From NCBI RefSeq assembly GCF_000218565.1, contig NC_015684.1, positions 2,790,001-2,854,000 on the forward strand: a stretch of DNA of 64,000 bases, given 5' to 3'. The notes beneath the pieces were generated by a model. The model was given only the letters and a program-made list of their open reading frames with translations. It had not been told where the DNA came from and ran no database searches. The DNA comes from Afipia carboxidovorans OM5 (GTDB taxonomy: Bacteria; Pseudomonadota; Alphaproteobacteria; Rhizobiales; Xanthobacteraceae). Both the position numbers and the translations under genes were made by a program. Below, in pieces: positions 17,450 through 26,485 of the stretch; position 1 is the stretch's first letter, and the number at the start of each line of letters is the position of its first letter.

Positions 17450-18415
17450 CTAAGCCTCTCCCCCAGACAACAGCCCCTTCTCCTCCACCGCGCGGATCGC
17501 TTCAGCGAACGCAGGTGATGTGCCTTTGCCGCCGAGCACGACGATCGGCCCCGAACCGAGCGGGCCCGTCAGCCCCGGATCGGTTGCGAGAAAGATCGCA
17601 ACGAGCGGCACGCTGTACGCGGCGGCAAGATGCAGAAGCCCGGTGTCGACGCCGACCACCAACGATGCATTCGCGATCACCTTCGCGGTCACGTCGAGCG
17701 GCTGCCGCTCCAGAATGCGGCTGCCGGGAATGCCGCCGGCCAGGCGCTGACAGCGCAGCCGCTCGCGCTCGTTGCCCCACGGCAGCACCACCTCGAGCCC
17801 CTGCTGGTGCAGCCATTTGCCGAGACCAATCCATTCGCTCTCGCGCCACTCCTTTGTGGCCCTTGAGGTGCCGTGCAGCAGCACCGCATAGCGCGCGGCC
17901 GCGTCCACAGGCGGGCGCACCAGACCGTAATCGAGTCCATTGTCCTCGAGAGAGTAGCCGAGGCTCAGCCCCATCAGTGCGCGATTGCGCATCACCGCAT
18001 GCATCGCGCGCGATACGTGATGCCGCACATCGTAAAACAGCGAGGCTGCCTTCTCGCGAATGCTCGCGGAATCATAGCCGTGCCGCCGGCCGTTCGCCGC
18101 GCGCGCAATCAGCGCCGAGCGGATCAGTCCTTGCGTGTCGACAACCGTCTCACTCGCAATGCCGCGCAGCTTCGCCTTGAAGGCGCGCACCTCGTCCCAT
18201 GTCGCGGGCGAGAACAGGTTCCCGCGCCAGCGCCGCGTCGCGACGGGAACCACCTCGTCAACTGAGGGATGCAATCGTGCGAGCGGCGCGAACGCCTCCT
18301 CGACCACCCACACGATCCGTGCGTCGGGCAGGTTCCGCCTTGCCTCCGTCATCGCCGGCATCTGGTGCACGACATCGCCCAGCGAGGAGGTTTTCACGAC
18401 GAGAATGGTGGCCAT
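17450..18415 (-). CDS. waaC: ADP-heptose:LPS heptosyltransferase I
   Basis: A 321-residue GT9 protein. The N-terminus ILVVKTSSLGDVVHQMPA is the WaaC acceptor-side motif, DTQGLIRSALIAR follows, and the C-terminal donor site holds GVDTGLLHLAAAYSVPLVA. It transfers the first L,D-heptose onto Kdo of the inner core. With WaaF present, the core should carry at least two heptoses. The gene reads convergently toward gmhB and is divergent from galE. Confidence 0.9.
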   Translation of the reverse strand: MATILVVKTSSLGDVVHQMPAMTEARRNLPDARIVWVVEEAFAPLARLHPSVDEVVPVATRRWRGNLFSPATWDEVRAFKAKLRGIASETVVDTQGLIRSALIARAANGRRHGYDSASIREKAASLFYDVRHHVSRAMHAVMRNRALMGLSLGYSLEDNGLDYGLVRPPVDAAARYAVLLHGTSRATKEWRESEWIGLGKWLHQQGLEVVLPWGNERERLRCQRLAGGIPGSRILERQPLDVTAKVIANASLVVGVDTGLLHLAAAYSVPLVAIFLATDPGLTGPLGSGPIVVLGGKGTSPAFAEAIRAVEEKGLLSGGEA

Positions 18416-18594
18416 GGCGAAGCGCGGTTTTTCGAGAAACAGTCTTACGGTTTGGAAACCATAAAGCAGTTTCCCGGCGGAAAAGCCACGGAATCGGCCC
18501 CGACAGCCTCAGGTTTAAGACTTCGATTCCGGCATTGCGCGACATGATGGAGGGAGCGAAGCCGCCTCCCCGGCGGCCCATCATGGATATGTGA

Positions 18595-19587
18595 ATGAGC
18601 GTTCTCGTTACCGGCGGAGCCGGATACATCGGCAGCCACACCGTTCTCGCCCTCGTCGAGGCGGGAATCCGGACCGTGGTGATCGACAATCTCTCCACCG
18701 GCTTCTCGACCGCGCTGCCCGAAGGCGTGCCGCTGTTCATCGGCGATGCGGCGGACGAAAACCTCGTCGAGGGCGTAATCGCCGCGCACGACGTCAGCGC
18801 CATCATCCATTTCGCGGGCTCGGTGGTCGTGCCGGAATCGATGCGCGACCCGCTCGCCTATTACCGCAACAACACCATGACCACGCGCAACCTGCTCAAC
18901 GCCGCGGTCAAGTGCAACGTGAAGAACTTCATCTTCTCCTCGACCGCCGCCGTCTACGGCAACCCCGATCAGATTCCGGTGCCGGAGATCGCGCCGACGC
19001 GGCCGCTGTCGCCTTACGGCTCGTCTAAGCTGATGACCGAGATCATGCTGCATGACGTCGCGACGGCCTACGGCCTCAATTATGTCGTGCTGCGTTATTT
19101 CAACGTCGCGGGCGCCGATCCGCAGGCGCGCATCGGGCTGCAGACCGTGGGCGCGACGCATCTTCTCAAGATCGCAGTGGAAGCCGCGACCGGCCAGCGC
19201 GCCAAAATGGAGGTGTTCGGCACCGACTATCCGACGCCGGACGGAAGCTGCATCCGCGACTTCATCCACGTCACCGATCTGGCGCAGGCGCATCTCGCCG
19301 CGCTCGCCTATCTCGATCAGGGCGGCGATTCAGTGACACTCAATTGCGGATACGGCCGCGGCTATTCCGTGCTGGAAACCATCGAGGCGGTGCGCCGCGT
19401 CTGCGGCCGTCAATTTGCCGTGCAGATGAGCCCGCGCCGCAACGGCGACATCATGACGATGATTGCCGATACCGCACGGATCGGCCGGACGCTCGACTGG
19501 ACACCGCGCTACGCCGAGCTTGAGACCATCGCCGCCCATGCGCTCGCCTGGGAAGAAAAGCTGCTGCAGGCCCGCGAGGCAGCCTGA
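18595..19587 (+). CDS. galE: UDP-glucose 4-epimerase
   Basis: A 330-residue SDR epimerase with SVLVTGGAGYIGSHTVLAL at the N-terminus, DNLSTGF, FIFSSTAAVYG, and catalytic Y141 and K145 in SPYGSSK. ADPQARIGLQTVGATHL and TPDGSCIRDFIHVTDLA are typical GalE blocks. It interconverts UDP-glucose and UDP-galactose, supplying galactose for LPS or exopolysaccharide. ATG 18595 gives the standard length. The MsbA-like gene follows about 100 bp downstream on the same strand. Confidence 0.92.
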   Translation: MSVLVTGGAGYIGSHTVLALVEAGIRTVVIDNLSTGFSTALPEGVPLFIGDAADENLVEGVIAAHDVSAIIHFAGSVVVPESMRDPLAYYRNNTMTTRNLLNAAVKCNVKNFIFSSTAAVYGNPDQIPVPEIAPTRPLSPYGSSKLMTEIMLHDVATAYGLNYVVLRYFNVAGADPQARIGLQTVGATHLLKIAVEAATGQRAKMEVFGTDYPTPDGSCIRDFIHVTDLAQAHLAALAYLDQGGDSVTLNCGYGRGYSVLETIEAVRRVCGRQFAVQMSPRRNGDIMTMIADTARIGRTLDWTPRYAELETIAAHALAWEEKLLQAREAA

Positions 19588-19688
19588 CGCCGCACGGTTC
19601 CCGGGGAACGTTTACGCCCTGATTTGGCTTGAAAAGCCCCGCCATAGCGGGCAATGAGGCGCACGTTTCATTGCAGCGCGGCATTGGT

Positions 19689-21491
19689 ATGAGCGAGCTT
19701 CCCCGCAAGATCACTGACGATCCCTACGGCGCGGCAGCGCTCATCAAGCGGCTGGTCGCCGAGCAGGGCCTCGCCTATTGGCGGCGCTACCTCGTGGCCT
19801 TCAGCATGATGGCGTTTTCGGCGGGCGCGACCGCGGGCTCGGCCTATCTGCTCGGGCAGGTCATCAATCAGGCCTATGTGAACCGCAGCATCGAGGGCAT
19901 CGTCCTTCTGTCGGGCATCATCATCGCGCTGTTCACCATCAAGGGCGCGGCGACTTACGGACAGGCGGTGATCCTGTCGCGGATCAGCAACGCCATTCTC
20001 GCCAACAACCAGCGCAAGCTGTTCGCAAAACTGATGCGCGAGAATCTCGGCTTCTATGCCTCGCGCCATTCGTCCGAATTCCTCGCGCGGCTGTCGGCCG
20101 GCGCCGCCTCGGTGACGCAGGTGCTGGCGCTGCTCGTCACCTCGCTCGGACGCGACCTCCTCACACTGATCGGCCTTCTCGCCGTGATGGTGTTTCAGGA
20201 TCCGTTGATGTCGCTTTTGAGCTTCGTCGTCGCGCCGCCTGCGTTCCTGTTCATTCGCACACTCGTGAAGCGCATCCGTGGCCTCGCGCACGATCAGTTC
20301 ACCGGCACCACCGACATCATGGAAACGGTGCAGGAATCGCTGCAGGGCATCCGCACCGTCAAAGCCTTCACGCTCGAAGACGCGATGCAGCGGCGCATCG
20401 AGAAAAGCATCTCCGAAGTGGAGGAGCGCTCCAACAAGATGGCGCGGGTTGCCAACCGCTCCGGCCCGCTGATGGAGATGCTCGGCGGCATCGCCATTGC
20501 CGCGGCGCTGATGTATGGCGGTTATCGCGTGATCGCAACCAACGCCGCGCCCGGCCAGTTCGTCTCCTTCATCACCGCATTCCTGCTGGCCTATGAGCCT
20601 GCAAAGCGTCTTGCCCGCCTCAACATCGACCTCAACGGCCTCCTGATCGGCGCACGCAAGCTGCTCGAGATCATCGACAGCCCCGCCTCGGAGCCTGCCG
20701 ACGACGACAAGCCGCCGCTCGTCATCACGCAGGGCCGCGTCGAACTGCGCGACGTCTCCTTCTCCTATCGCGAGGACGAGCCGGTGCTGAAGCGGATGAG
20801 CCTTGTCGCCGAGCCCGGCCAGACCACCGCGCTGGTCGGCCCCTCGGGCGGCGGCAAGTCGACCGTACTCGCGCTGCTGCTGCGGCTCTACGAGGTGGAT
20901 CGCGGCGCCGTCGTCATCGACAATCAGATCATCTCCGATTGCTCGCGCACCTCGCTGCGCCAGCAGACCGCCTATGTCGGGCAGGACGTTTATCTGTTCC
21001 GCGCCAGCATCCGCGACAACATTTCCTTCGGCCGCACCGGCGCGACCGAAGAGGAGATTGTCGCCGCGGCGAAGGCGGCGTTCGCGCATGATTTCATCAT
21101 GAGCTTCCCGCAGGGCTACGACACGCCGGTCGGCGAGCATGGCACGCAGCTGTCCGGCGGCCAGCGCCAGCGCATCGCCATTGCCCGTGCGCTGATCCGC
21201 AACGCGCCGATCATCCTGCTCGACGAAGCAACCGCCGCGCTCGATTCCGAGTCGGAGCGATATGTGCAGGAAGCGCTCGCGGGGTTGTGCCGCGGCCGCA
21301 CCACACTCGTGATCGCCCACCGCCTGCACACCATCATGCATGCCGACCGCATTCTGGTGGTCGAAGGCGGTCAGATCGTCGAAACCGGCCGGCACGATGA
21401 ACTGCTGCAGGCCGGCGGCCGCTACGCCTCGTTCTATCGTCTGCAGCAGCGCGACGACAACGCCACGCCGCCGCTCGCCGCCACCGCCTGA
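19689..21491 (+). CDS. MsbA-like ABC exporter (lipid A / lipid family), fused permease and ATPase
   Basis: A 600-residue half-transporter. The N-terminal ABC exporter transmembrane domain (about 1-330) has six hydrophobic segments. The nucleotide-binding domain (about 350-590) has Walker A VGPSGGGKST, signature LSGGQRQR and Walker B IILLDEATAAL, followed by the IAHRLHT switch. The best-known function of this subfamily is flipping core-lipid A across the inner membrane, which fits the LPS context. Multidrug export cannot be excluded. ATG 19689 (SELPRKITDDPYG) is preferred over an ATG 20 codons upstream that lacks a family match. Confidence 0.83.
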   Translation: MSELPRKITDDPYGAAALIKRLVAEQGLAYWRRYLVAFSMMAFSAGATAGSAYLLGQVINQAYVNRSIEGIVLLSGIIIALFTIKGAATYGQAVILSRISNAILANNQRKLFAKLMRENLGFYASRHSSEFLARLSAGAASVTQVLALLVTSLGRDLLTLIGLLAVMVFQDPLMSLLSFVVAPPAFLFIRTLVKRIRGLAHDQFTGTTDIMETVQESLQGIRTVKAFTLEDAMQRRIEKSISEVEERSNKMARVANRSGPLMEMLGGIAIAAALMYGGYRVIATNAAPGQFVSFITAFLLAYEPAKRLARLNIDLNGLLIGARKLLEIIDSPASEPADDDKPPLVITQGRVELRDVSFSYREDEPVLKRMSLVAEPGQTTALVGPSGGGKSTVLALLLRLYEVDRGAVVIDNQIISDCSRTSLRQQTAYVGQDVYLFRASIRDNISFGRTGATEEEIVAAAKAAFAHDFIMSFPQGYDTPVGEHGTQLSGGQRQRIAIARALIRNAPIILLDEATAALDSESERYVQEALAGLCRGRTTLVIAHRLHTIMHADRILVVEGGQIVETGRHDELLQAGGRYASFYRLQQRDDNATPPLAATA

Positions 21492-21512
21492 TCCGCACGA
21501 AAGCCTGCCGCC

Positions 21513-22205
21513 ATGAGCCAGCCTGAAACCGTGATCCCGATGCCTGCGTATCCGATGCTGCCGGTCGCGGGCACGACGAAGATGTTTCCGGTGCGGCGCA
21601 TCTGGTGCGTCGGGCGTAACTTCCTCGAACACATCCGCGAACTCGGCAACGACGAGCGCCAGCCGCCGTTCTTCTTCGCCAAGCACGCCGACATGATCGT
21701 GCCAAGCGGCGCGACCATCCCCTTCCCCGCCCTCACCAAGGACTGCCAGCACGAAGTCGAAATGGTCGTCGCACTAAAATCCGGCGCCGCGAACATCGCG
21801 CCCGAACAGGCGCTCGATCACGTCTACGGCTATGGCGTCGCGATCGACCTCACGCGCCGCGACCTGCAGACGATCTCGCGCAAGAAAGAGCAGCCCTGGG
21901 AGATCGGCAAGTCGTTCGACAATTCCGCGCCGTGCGGGCCCTTGCGTGCAGCCTCCGAGATCGGCCATCCGTCAAAGGGCAGGATCTGGCTCAACGTCAA
22001 CGGCAAGGAACGCCAGAGCGGCGACCTCAACCAGATGATCTGGAACGTGCCGGAGATCATCGCGCGGCTGTCGCTGCAGGTGACGCTCGGCGCGGGCGAC
22101 ATCATCATGACCGGCACGCCAAAGGGCGTGGCCGCGCTCGCGCCTGGCGACCGCATCGAATGCGGCGTCGAAGGGCTGGAGCCGCTGTCGGTGAGCTTCG
22201 GTTAG
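21513..22205 (+). CDS. fumarylacetoacetate hydrolase family protein (FAHD1/acylpyruvase-like)
   Basis: A 230-residue FAH-fold enzyme. IWCVGRNFLEHIRELGN, FFFAKHADMIVPSG, the metal-binding HEVEMVVAL, GYGVAIDLTRRDLQ and the C-terminal IIMTGTPKGVAALAPGD are all present. Members hydrolyse C-C bonds of acylpyruvates or decarboxylate oxaloacetate; the exact substrate cannot be told. It begins 21 bp after the exporter stop and is probably co-transcribed by proximity rather than by function. Confidence 0.85.
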   Translation: MSQPETVIPMPAYPMLPVAGTTKMFPVRRIWCVGRNFLEHIRELGNDERQPPFFFAKHADMIVPSGATIPFPALTKDCQHEVEMVVALKSGAANIAPEQALDHVYGYGVAIDLTRRDLQTISRKKEQPWEIGKSFDNSAPCGPLRAASEIGHPSKGRIWLNVNGKERQSGDLNQMIWNVPEIIARLSLQVTLGAGDIIMTGTPKGVAALAPGDRIECGVEGLEPLSVSFG

Positions 22206-22243
22206 GAAATCTGCATCATTGCAAGCGTCAGCGAAGCCGCCGC

Positions 22244-22404
22244 CTGCTCCCTCGCCCCGCTTGCGGGGAGAGGGGTTGGGGTGAGGGGCATCGCGTTATA
22301 CAAGCCACATCACAGTGCTCTTGGATGCCCCCTCACCCGACCCCCATAGCGCATAAATGCGCTTATGGCGGTCGACCTCTCCCCGCAAGCGGGGCGAGGT
22401 GAAG
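22244..22404. repeat. large palindromic repeat, ccctcgccccgcttgcggggag type
   Basis: An inverted pair about 160 bp across. The left arm is CTCCCTCGCCCCGCTTGCGG followed by ggagaggggttggggtgagg; the right arm has CCCCTCACCCGACCCCC ... CCTCTCCCCGCAAGCGGGGC. Close relatives occur at 26324 and 40093, and a half copy at 33105. It occupies most of the gap between convergent genes. Confidence 0.75.
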
Positions 22405-22460
22405 GGAATGCTGCCGGGAAATCACGGAATTAAAGAGCATCTACAATTGAGCGCCCCCGC

Positions 22461-22676
22461 TCACCAGTGAACGTGCTGGCTCGGCACGATGAATGAGGTT
22501 TGCGTCGGCGGCGCGGGCCGGTTGAAATAGTAATAGCCTGCCACCATCACCCCGAGCAGCACGAGAATGCTGCCGAGATCGATGACGCGCTTGGTGCGCC
22601 AGCCCACATCTTTGTCGCGATCGTTGTCGTTATCGCGGCCGGTGTTGCGCGGGTCTTGGACGGGTTCGATCCGCAT
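22461..22676 (-). CDS. small single-pass membrane protein, unknown function
   Basis: A 71-residue protein with a charged N-terminus (NTGRDNDNDRDKDVGWRTKR), one transmembrane helix (about 35-53, IDLGSILVLLGVMVAGYYYF) and a short polar tail. GGGAGTGG lies just upstream of ATG 22676. I do not recognise a family. Cytoplasmic Asp/Arg-rich head with C-terminus outside would follow the positive-inside rule. Cupin and repeat neighbours give no functional clue. Confidence 0.6.
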   Translation of the reverse strand: MRIEPVQDPRNTGRDNDNDRDKDVGWRTKRVIDLGSILVLLGVMVAGYYYFNRPAPPTQTSFIVPSQHVHW

Positions 22677-22783
22677 CGTTCCACTCCCTCGCAGGGACAA
22701 GCGCGATATTACACCCACGGTTCCGTTTGCGTCCGCAGCAAAATGCCGCCCGGACACCGGTTCCTCACACCGCCTGCAAGGCC

Positions 22784-23260
22784 TCAATGCGCGCCGCGCA
22801 GCACCGTGTTGGCCTTGCCCTTCTCGACAATGTCGATAACGAGGAGCTTCACCGGCTCCGTGCCGGTCGCCGTGCCGGAATGCCAGTGCTCGACCATCTC
22901 GGCAATGAAATCGCCGGGCTTGTAGTCGTCCACCTTGCCGGTGTCGGCATTGGTGACGCGCAAGGTGCCGGCCTGCACGAAGGCGTAGCGCGGATAAGGA
23001 TGCTTGTGCACCGGCAGCACAGCGCCGGGCGCAATCTCGTAGGTGGAGACGAGGACCTGCGCGTCCTTTTGCGGCAGCACGATCGGCTGGCCCGCCGCGG
23101 TCGTCGTCAGCGCGGCGATCGGGCGGACGTTCACCTGCCTCGCGACCGTCGCCGCATCGGATTTTGCGCCATCCGGCCTGGCGCCCTGGCTATCGGCCCA
23201 GGCAGGCGCCGCGAACAATGAAGCCGCGACCAAAGCCGCGGGCAGCGAGATGCGCATCAT
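22784..23260 (-). CDS. exported cupin-domain protein
   Basis: A 158-residue protein. A signal peptide (ISLPAALVAASLFAAPAWA) precedes a single cupin barrel. The metal-ligand motif appears as VLPVHKHPYPRYAFVQAG and PGDFIAEMVEHWHSGTAT, so three histidines and a glutamate are available. The start is ATG 23260 or the adjacent ATG 23257, both after GGGGGA. No substrate can be assigned. It is monocistronic as far as can be seen. Confidence 0.82.
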   Translation of the reverse strand: MMRISLPAALVAASLFAAPAWADSQGARPDGAKSDAATVARQVNVRPIAALTTTAAGQPIVLPQKDAQVLVSTYEIAPGAVLPVHKHPYPRYAFVQAGTLRVTNADTGKVDDYKPGDFIAEMVEHWHSGTATGTEPVKLLVIDIVEKGKANTVLRGAH

Positions 23261-23332
23261 CGGAGTCCCCCTCGATTCCGCGCCAGTATAATCGAGGCGG
23301 TCCGACAAGGAAGCGGCGCGAGCCGCCCTCGC

Positions 23333-23779
23333 CTAGCGGCGAACGAGCACCACGCCGACAATCAGCAGCGCCGCGCCGACCAGTCGCACCGGACTCGCGG
23401 CATGCTTCTCCAGCCCGAACGTACCGAAATGGTCGAAGGCGATCGAGGCAATCATCTGCCCGGCGAACAGCAGCGCGACGAACGACGCCGCGCCGAGCTT
23501 CGGCACCAGGAAGATCGCAAGCGCGATGAACAACGCGCCGAGCGCACCGCCGCTCCACAGCCACCACGGCGTGCTGCGCAGCGCCGCGAACGACGGCACC
23601 GGATCGCGCATCGCCAGCACGAACACGAACATGCACGCGAGGCCGACGGTATAGCTCACGACACCCGCCCACGCCGCGGAATTCAGCGCAACGCGCAGAT
23701 TGGCGTTGAAGATCTGCTGGGTGATGACGGCAACGCCGGTAAGCGCCGCAATGATGGAAAGCACGATGGCGGTGGGCAT
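23333..23779 (-). CDS. DMT-family transporter, DUF606 (YdcZ-like)
   Basis: A 148-residue protein with five hydrophobic segments. It starts MPTAIVLSIIAALTGVAVI, followed by QQIFNANLRVAL and SYTVGLACMFVFVL, and ends VGAALLIVGVVLVRR, the pattern of the DUF606 half of drug/metabolite transporters. Such proteins usually pair or dimerise to make a ten-helix carrier, and no partner gene is adjacent. ATG 23779 was chosen over an upstream in-frame start because the extra residues are polar and non-conserved. Confidence 0.75.
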   Translation of the reverse strand: MPTAIVLSIIAALTGVAVITQQIFNANLRVALNSAAWAGVVSYTVGLACMFVFVLAMRDPVPSFAALRSTPWWLWSGGALGALFIALAIFLVPKLGAASFVALLFAGQMIASIAFDHFGTFGLEKHAASPVRLVGAALLIVGVVLVRR

Positions 23780-24007
23780 GGGCTCTACTGCTGGACAGAC
23801 GATATAATCGGGCCGGATAGGGGCCGAGACATACAATCACGGGCGGCAGATGTCATGCGCATCGCTTGCATGCGGAAATGAATAGCTGCGGGATATGAGG
23901 CGCGGATCAACGGATTGATCCCGGCGAAACACTTCCCCGCGCGTTATCCGTACGTCACCAACGAACAAAAAACCGCTCGCTCCGGGGCTTTTGGTTTTCA
24001 TCGATGT

Positions 24008-24098
24008 CGATCCGGGATGCGCGCTCTTACGCGCAGACCCGGAATCTCGAACGTCTGGATTCCGGATCGGCATGCGGTGCAAGCCGTCCGGAATGACG
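24008..24098. repeat. palindromic repeat, gatccgggatgcg ... cccggaatct type
   Basis: The 23780-24303 interval has no convincing gene. Within it is GATCCGGGATGCGCGCTCTT with its partner ACGCGCAGACCCGGAATCTC and a second half GTCTGGATTCCGGATCGG ... CCGTCCGGAATGACG. A sibling lies at 24788. Confidence 0.65.
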
Positions 24099-24122
24099 TG
24101 CTACGACCTCCACTCACCGCAC

Positions 24123-24154
24123 AAACAAAAAGCCCCGTCATTTCTGACGAGGCT
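24123..24154 (-). terminator. possible terminator downstream of the cold-shock gene
   Basis: AGCCCCGTCA-tttc-TGACGAGGCT pairs over 10 bp with one mismatch. On the minus strand it is followed by TTTTTGTTTG. It sits about 150 nt after the csp stop, so it would end that transcript with a long 3' tail. Confidence 0.55.
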
Positions 24155-24303
24155 CTCGAACGTCTGCGTTTCAGTACATCCGTGAAACGAGGCGTGAAAT
24201 CCGGCGCGCGTCCCGGTACATCCGCGGTGACGGCGCTTCGAATTCCTGCATGATGCGCCGACCTCATCACAAACGGATGACAGGCAGCGCAGATCGTGTC
24301 GTC

Positions 24304-24513
24304 TTAGACGAGCGACAGATTTTCCGCGCTGGTCTTGCCGCGCATGTTGTCGGTCTTCGCCTCGAACTCAACCTTCTGTCCTTCGGCAAGGCCGGTCAGG
24401 CCCGCGCGCTCGACTGCACTGATGTGAACGAACACATCGTTGCCGCCATCCTGCGGGGCGATAAATCCGAAGCCCTTCTGGCCGTTAAACCACTTCACTG
24501 TACCGATCGTCAT
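24304..24513 (-). CDS. cold-shock (CspA-family) RNA/DNA-binding protein
   Basis: A 69-residue single cold-shock domain. GTVKWFNGQKGFGFIAPQDG contains RNP1 (KGFGFI) and DVFVHISAVERAG contains RNP2 (VFVHI). Such proteins bind single-stranded nucleic acid and act as RNA chaperones. ATG 24513 starts at the standard MTIGTVKW; an ATG three codons upstream is possible. Alphaproteobacteria carry several paralogues, so no symbol is given. Confidence 0.93.
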   Translation of the reverse strand: MTIGTVKWFNGQKGFGFIAPQDGGNDVFVHISAVERAGLTGLAEGQKVEFEAKTDNMRGKTSAENLSLV

Positions 24514-24745
24514 TTGTCTCATCTTTCCAATAGACGCGCGAATGCGCGCTCACGCACCATGCGTGAGGTATCCAATTTCAGCATCGTCTTTGGGAAAGGA
24601 GCCTGGCGGCGCGTTAACAAAAGAAGGGCCAGCAATCGAACGGGCCAGTCCATAGCATGGTCGAAACCAAAGCCAAAGGACTCAATTGTGGTCATTGGGA
24701 GGCGACTTGCCGCATCCGGTGCGCTCGACCAGCAGACAAATCGAC

Positions 24746-24773
24746 AAAAGCCCCGGATCGTTCCGGGGCTTTT
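24746..24773. terminator. bidirectional rho-independent terminator
   Basis: AAAAGCCCCGGA-tcgt-TCCGGGGCTTTT is a perfect 12 bp stem with a tetraloop and A/T tracts on both sides. It lies about 125 nt downstream of the ahcY stop on the minus strand and would terminate that transcript. The rest of 24514-24896 holds the csp upstream region and a repeat. Confidence 0.8.
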
Positions 24774-24787
24774 GCGTGTCTCGTGAT

Positions 24788-24888
24788 GTCATTCCGGGAT
24801 GCGAGCGCAAGCGAGCGAACCCGGAATCTCTCTTCGTCACGTCTGGATTCCGGGTCTGCGCGTGAAGAACGCGCATCCCGGAAAGACG
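24788..24888. repeat. palindromic repeat downstream of ahcY
   Basis: TCATTCCGGGATGCGAGCGC ... AACCCGGAATCT, then GTCTGGATTCCGGGTCTGCG ... GCGCATCCCGGAAAGACG. It has the same two-module design as the repeat at 24008 and ends about 9 nt from the ahcY stop codon. Confidence 0.65.
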
Positions 24889-24896
24889 TGCCGATA

Positions 24897-26315
24897 TCAA
24901 TACCGATAGTGCTCGGCCTTGTACGGGCCTTCCACCTTCACGCCGATGTAGTCGGCCTGGTCCTTGCGCAGCTCGGTGAGCTTCACGCCGATCTTCGACA
25001 GATGCAGCCGCGCGACCTTCTCGTCGAGCGACTTCGGCAGCACATAGACTTCCTTCTTGTACTTGCCGTCCTTGTTGTTGGCGAACAGTTCGATCTGCGC
25101 CAGCGTCTGGTTGGTGAACGAGGCCGACATCACGAAGGACGGATGGCCCATCGCGTTGCCGAGGTTCACGAGGCGGCCTTCGGACAGAAGGATCATCCGC
25201 TTGCCGTCCGGGAAGGTGATCTCGTCGACCTGCGGCTTGATGTTGGTCCACTTCATGTTCTTCAGGGTCGCGACCTGAATCTCGTTATCGAAGTGGCCGA
25301 TGTTGCAGACGATGGCGCGATCCTTCATCGCGCGCATATGGTCGATGGTGATGATGTCCTTGTTGCCCGTCGCGGTGACGAAAATGTCGGCCTGCGGCGC
25401 GGCATCTTCCATCGTCACCACCTCGTAGCCCTCCATCGCCGCCTGCAGCGCGCAGATCGGATCGACCTCAGAGACCATGACGCGGCAGCCGGCCTGACGC
25501 AGCGATGCGGCCGAGCCCTTGCCAACGTCGCCAAAGCCCGCAACCATCGCGACCTTGCCCGACATCATCACGTCGGTACCGCGGCGGATGCCGTCAACCA
25601 GCGATTCACGGCAGCCATAGAGGTTGTCGAACTTCGACTTGGTGACGGAGTCGTTGACGTTGATCGCGGGCCACAGCAGCGTGCCGGCCTTCTGCATGTC
25701 GTAGAGGCGATGCACGCCCGTGGTGGTTTCTTCCGACACGCCGCGGATCGAGTCGGCGATCGCCTGGAAATAGCCCTTCGGCTTTTCCTTGAGCTGCTTC
25801 TTGATGAGCGCGAAGAACACCTCTTCTTCCTCGGAACCCGGCTTGTCGAGGAATGCGGTGTCGCCCTTCTCGGCGCGCAGGCCAAGGTGAACATACATCG
25901 TGGCGTCGCCGCCGTCGTCGAGGATCATGTTCGGGTGGCCGCCACCGTGCCAGTCGAACAGCTTTGCGGTGTAGTCCCAGTAATCCTTCAGCGTCTCGCC
26001 CTTCACGGCGAACACCGGAATGCCCGCCGCGGCGATCGCGGCAGCGGCGTGGTCCTGCGTCGAATAGATGTTGCAGGAGACCCAGCGGATATCGGCGCCG
26101 AGTGCGGCCAGCGTCTCGATCAGCACCGCGGTCTGGATCGTCATGTGCAGCGAGCCGGCGATGCGTGCGCCCTTCAAGGGCTGCTTCGGGCCATATTCCT
26201 CGCGCGTCGCCATCAGGCCCGGCATTTCGGTCTCTGCCAGCGAGATTTCCTTGCGGCCGAAATCGGCAAGCCCGATGTCGGCGACGATGTAGTCTTTGCC
26301 GTTGGTGGCGGTCAT
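24897..26315 (-). CDS. ahcY: adenosylhomocysteinase (S-adenosylhomocysteine hydrolase)
   Basis: A 472-residue NAD-dependent enzyme that splits S-adenosylhomocysteine into adenosine and homocysteine, relieving product inhibition of methyltransferases. RWVSCNIYSTQDHAAAA, AGFGDVGKGSAASLRQAGCR and FVTATGNKDIITIDHM are the substrate and NAD-binding blocks. The C-terminus ends GPYKAEHYRY, the Lys-x-x-x-Tyr-Arg-Tyr tail used at the dimer NAD site. ATG 26315 (MTATNGKDYIVADIGLADFG) is the family start; the longer frame upstream reads through a repeat. It lies downstream of metK on the same strand with a 170 bp repeat-filled gap. Confidence 0.97.
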   Translation of the reverse strand: MTATNGKDYIVADIGLADFGRKEISLAETEMPGLMATREEYGPKQPLKGARIAGSLHMTIQTAVLIETLAALGADIRWVSCNIYSTQDHAAAAIAAAGIPVFAVKGETLKDYWDYTAKLFDWHGGGHPNMILDDGGDATMYVHLGLRAEKGDTAFLDKPGSEEEEVFFALIKKQLKEKPKGYFQAIADSIRGVSEETTTGVHRLYDMQKAGTLLWPAINVNDSVTKSKFDNLYGCRESLVDGIRRGTDVMMSGKVAMVAGFGDVGKGSAASLRQAGCRVMVSEVDPICALQAAMEGYEVVTMEDAAPQADIFVTATGNKDIITIDHMRAMKDRAIVCNIGHFDNEIQVATLKNMKWTNIKPQVDEITFPDGKRMILLSEGRLVNLGNAMGHPSFVMSASFTNQTLAQIELFANNKDGKYKKEVYVLPKSLDEKVARLHLSKIGVKLTELRKDQADYIGVKVEGPYKAEHYRY

Positions 26316-26323
26316 GTGTGTTC

Positions 26324-26479
26324 CTGCTCTGCTCCCTCGCCCCGCTCTTGCGGGGAGAGGGTTGGGGTGAGGGGCCAACAATGCGTCGACCTCGATGATC
26401 ATGTTCTAGTTGCGAGGGTCGCCCCTCACCCGCCGCGCAAACGCGCGGCGACCTCTCCCCGCAAGCGGGGCGAGGTGAA
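26324..26479. repeat. large palindromic repeat between metK and ahcY
   Basis: Left arm GCTCCCTCGCCCCGCTCTTG with cggggagagggttggggtga; right arm CCCCTCACCCGCCGCGCAAA ... CCTCTCCCCGCAAGCGGGGC. It is a close relative of the element at 22244. It would be transcribed in any metK-ahcY message and may affect 3' end formation or stability. Confidence 0.75.
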
Positions 26480-26485
26480 GTAAAA

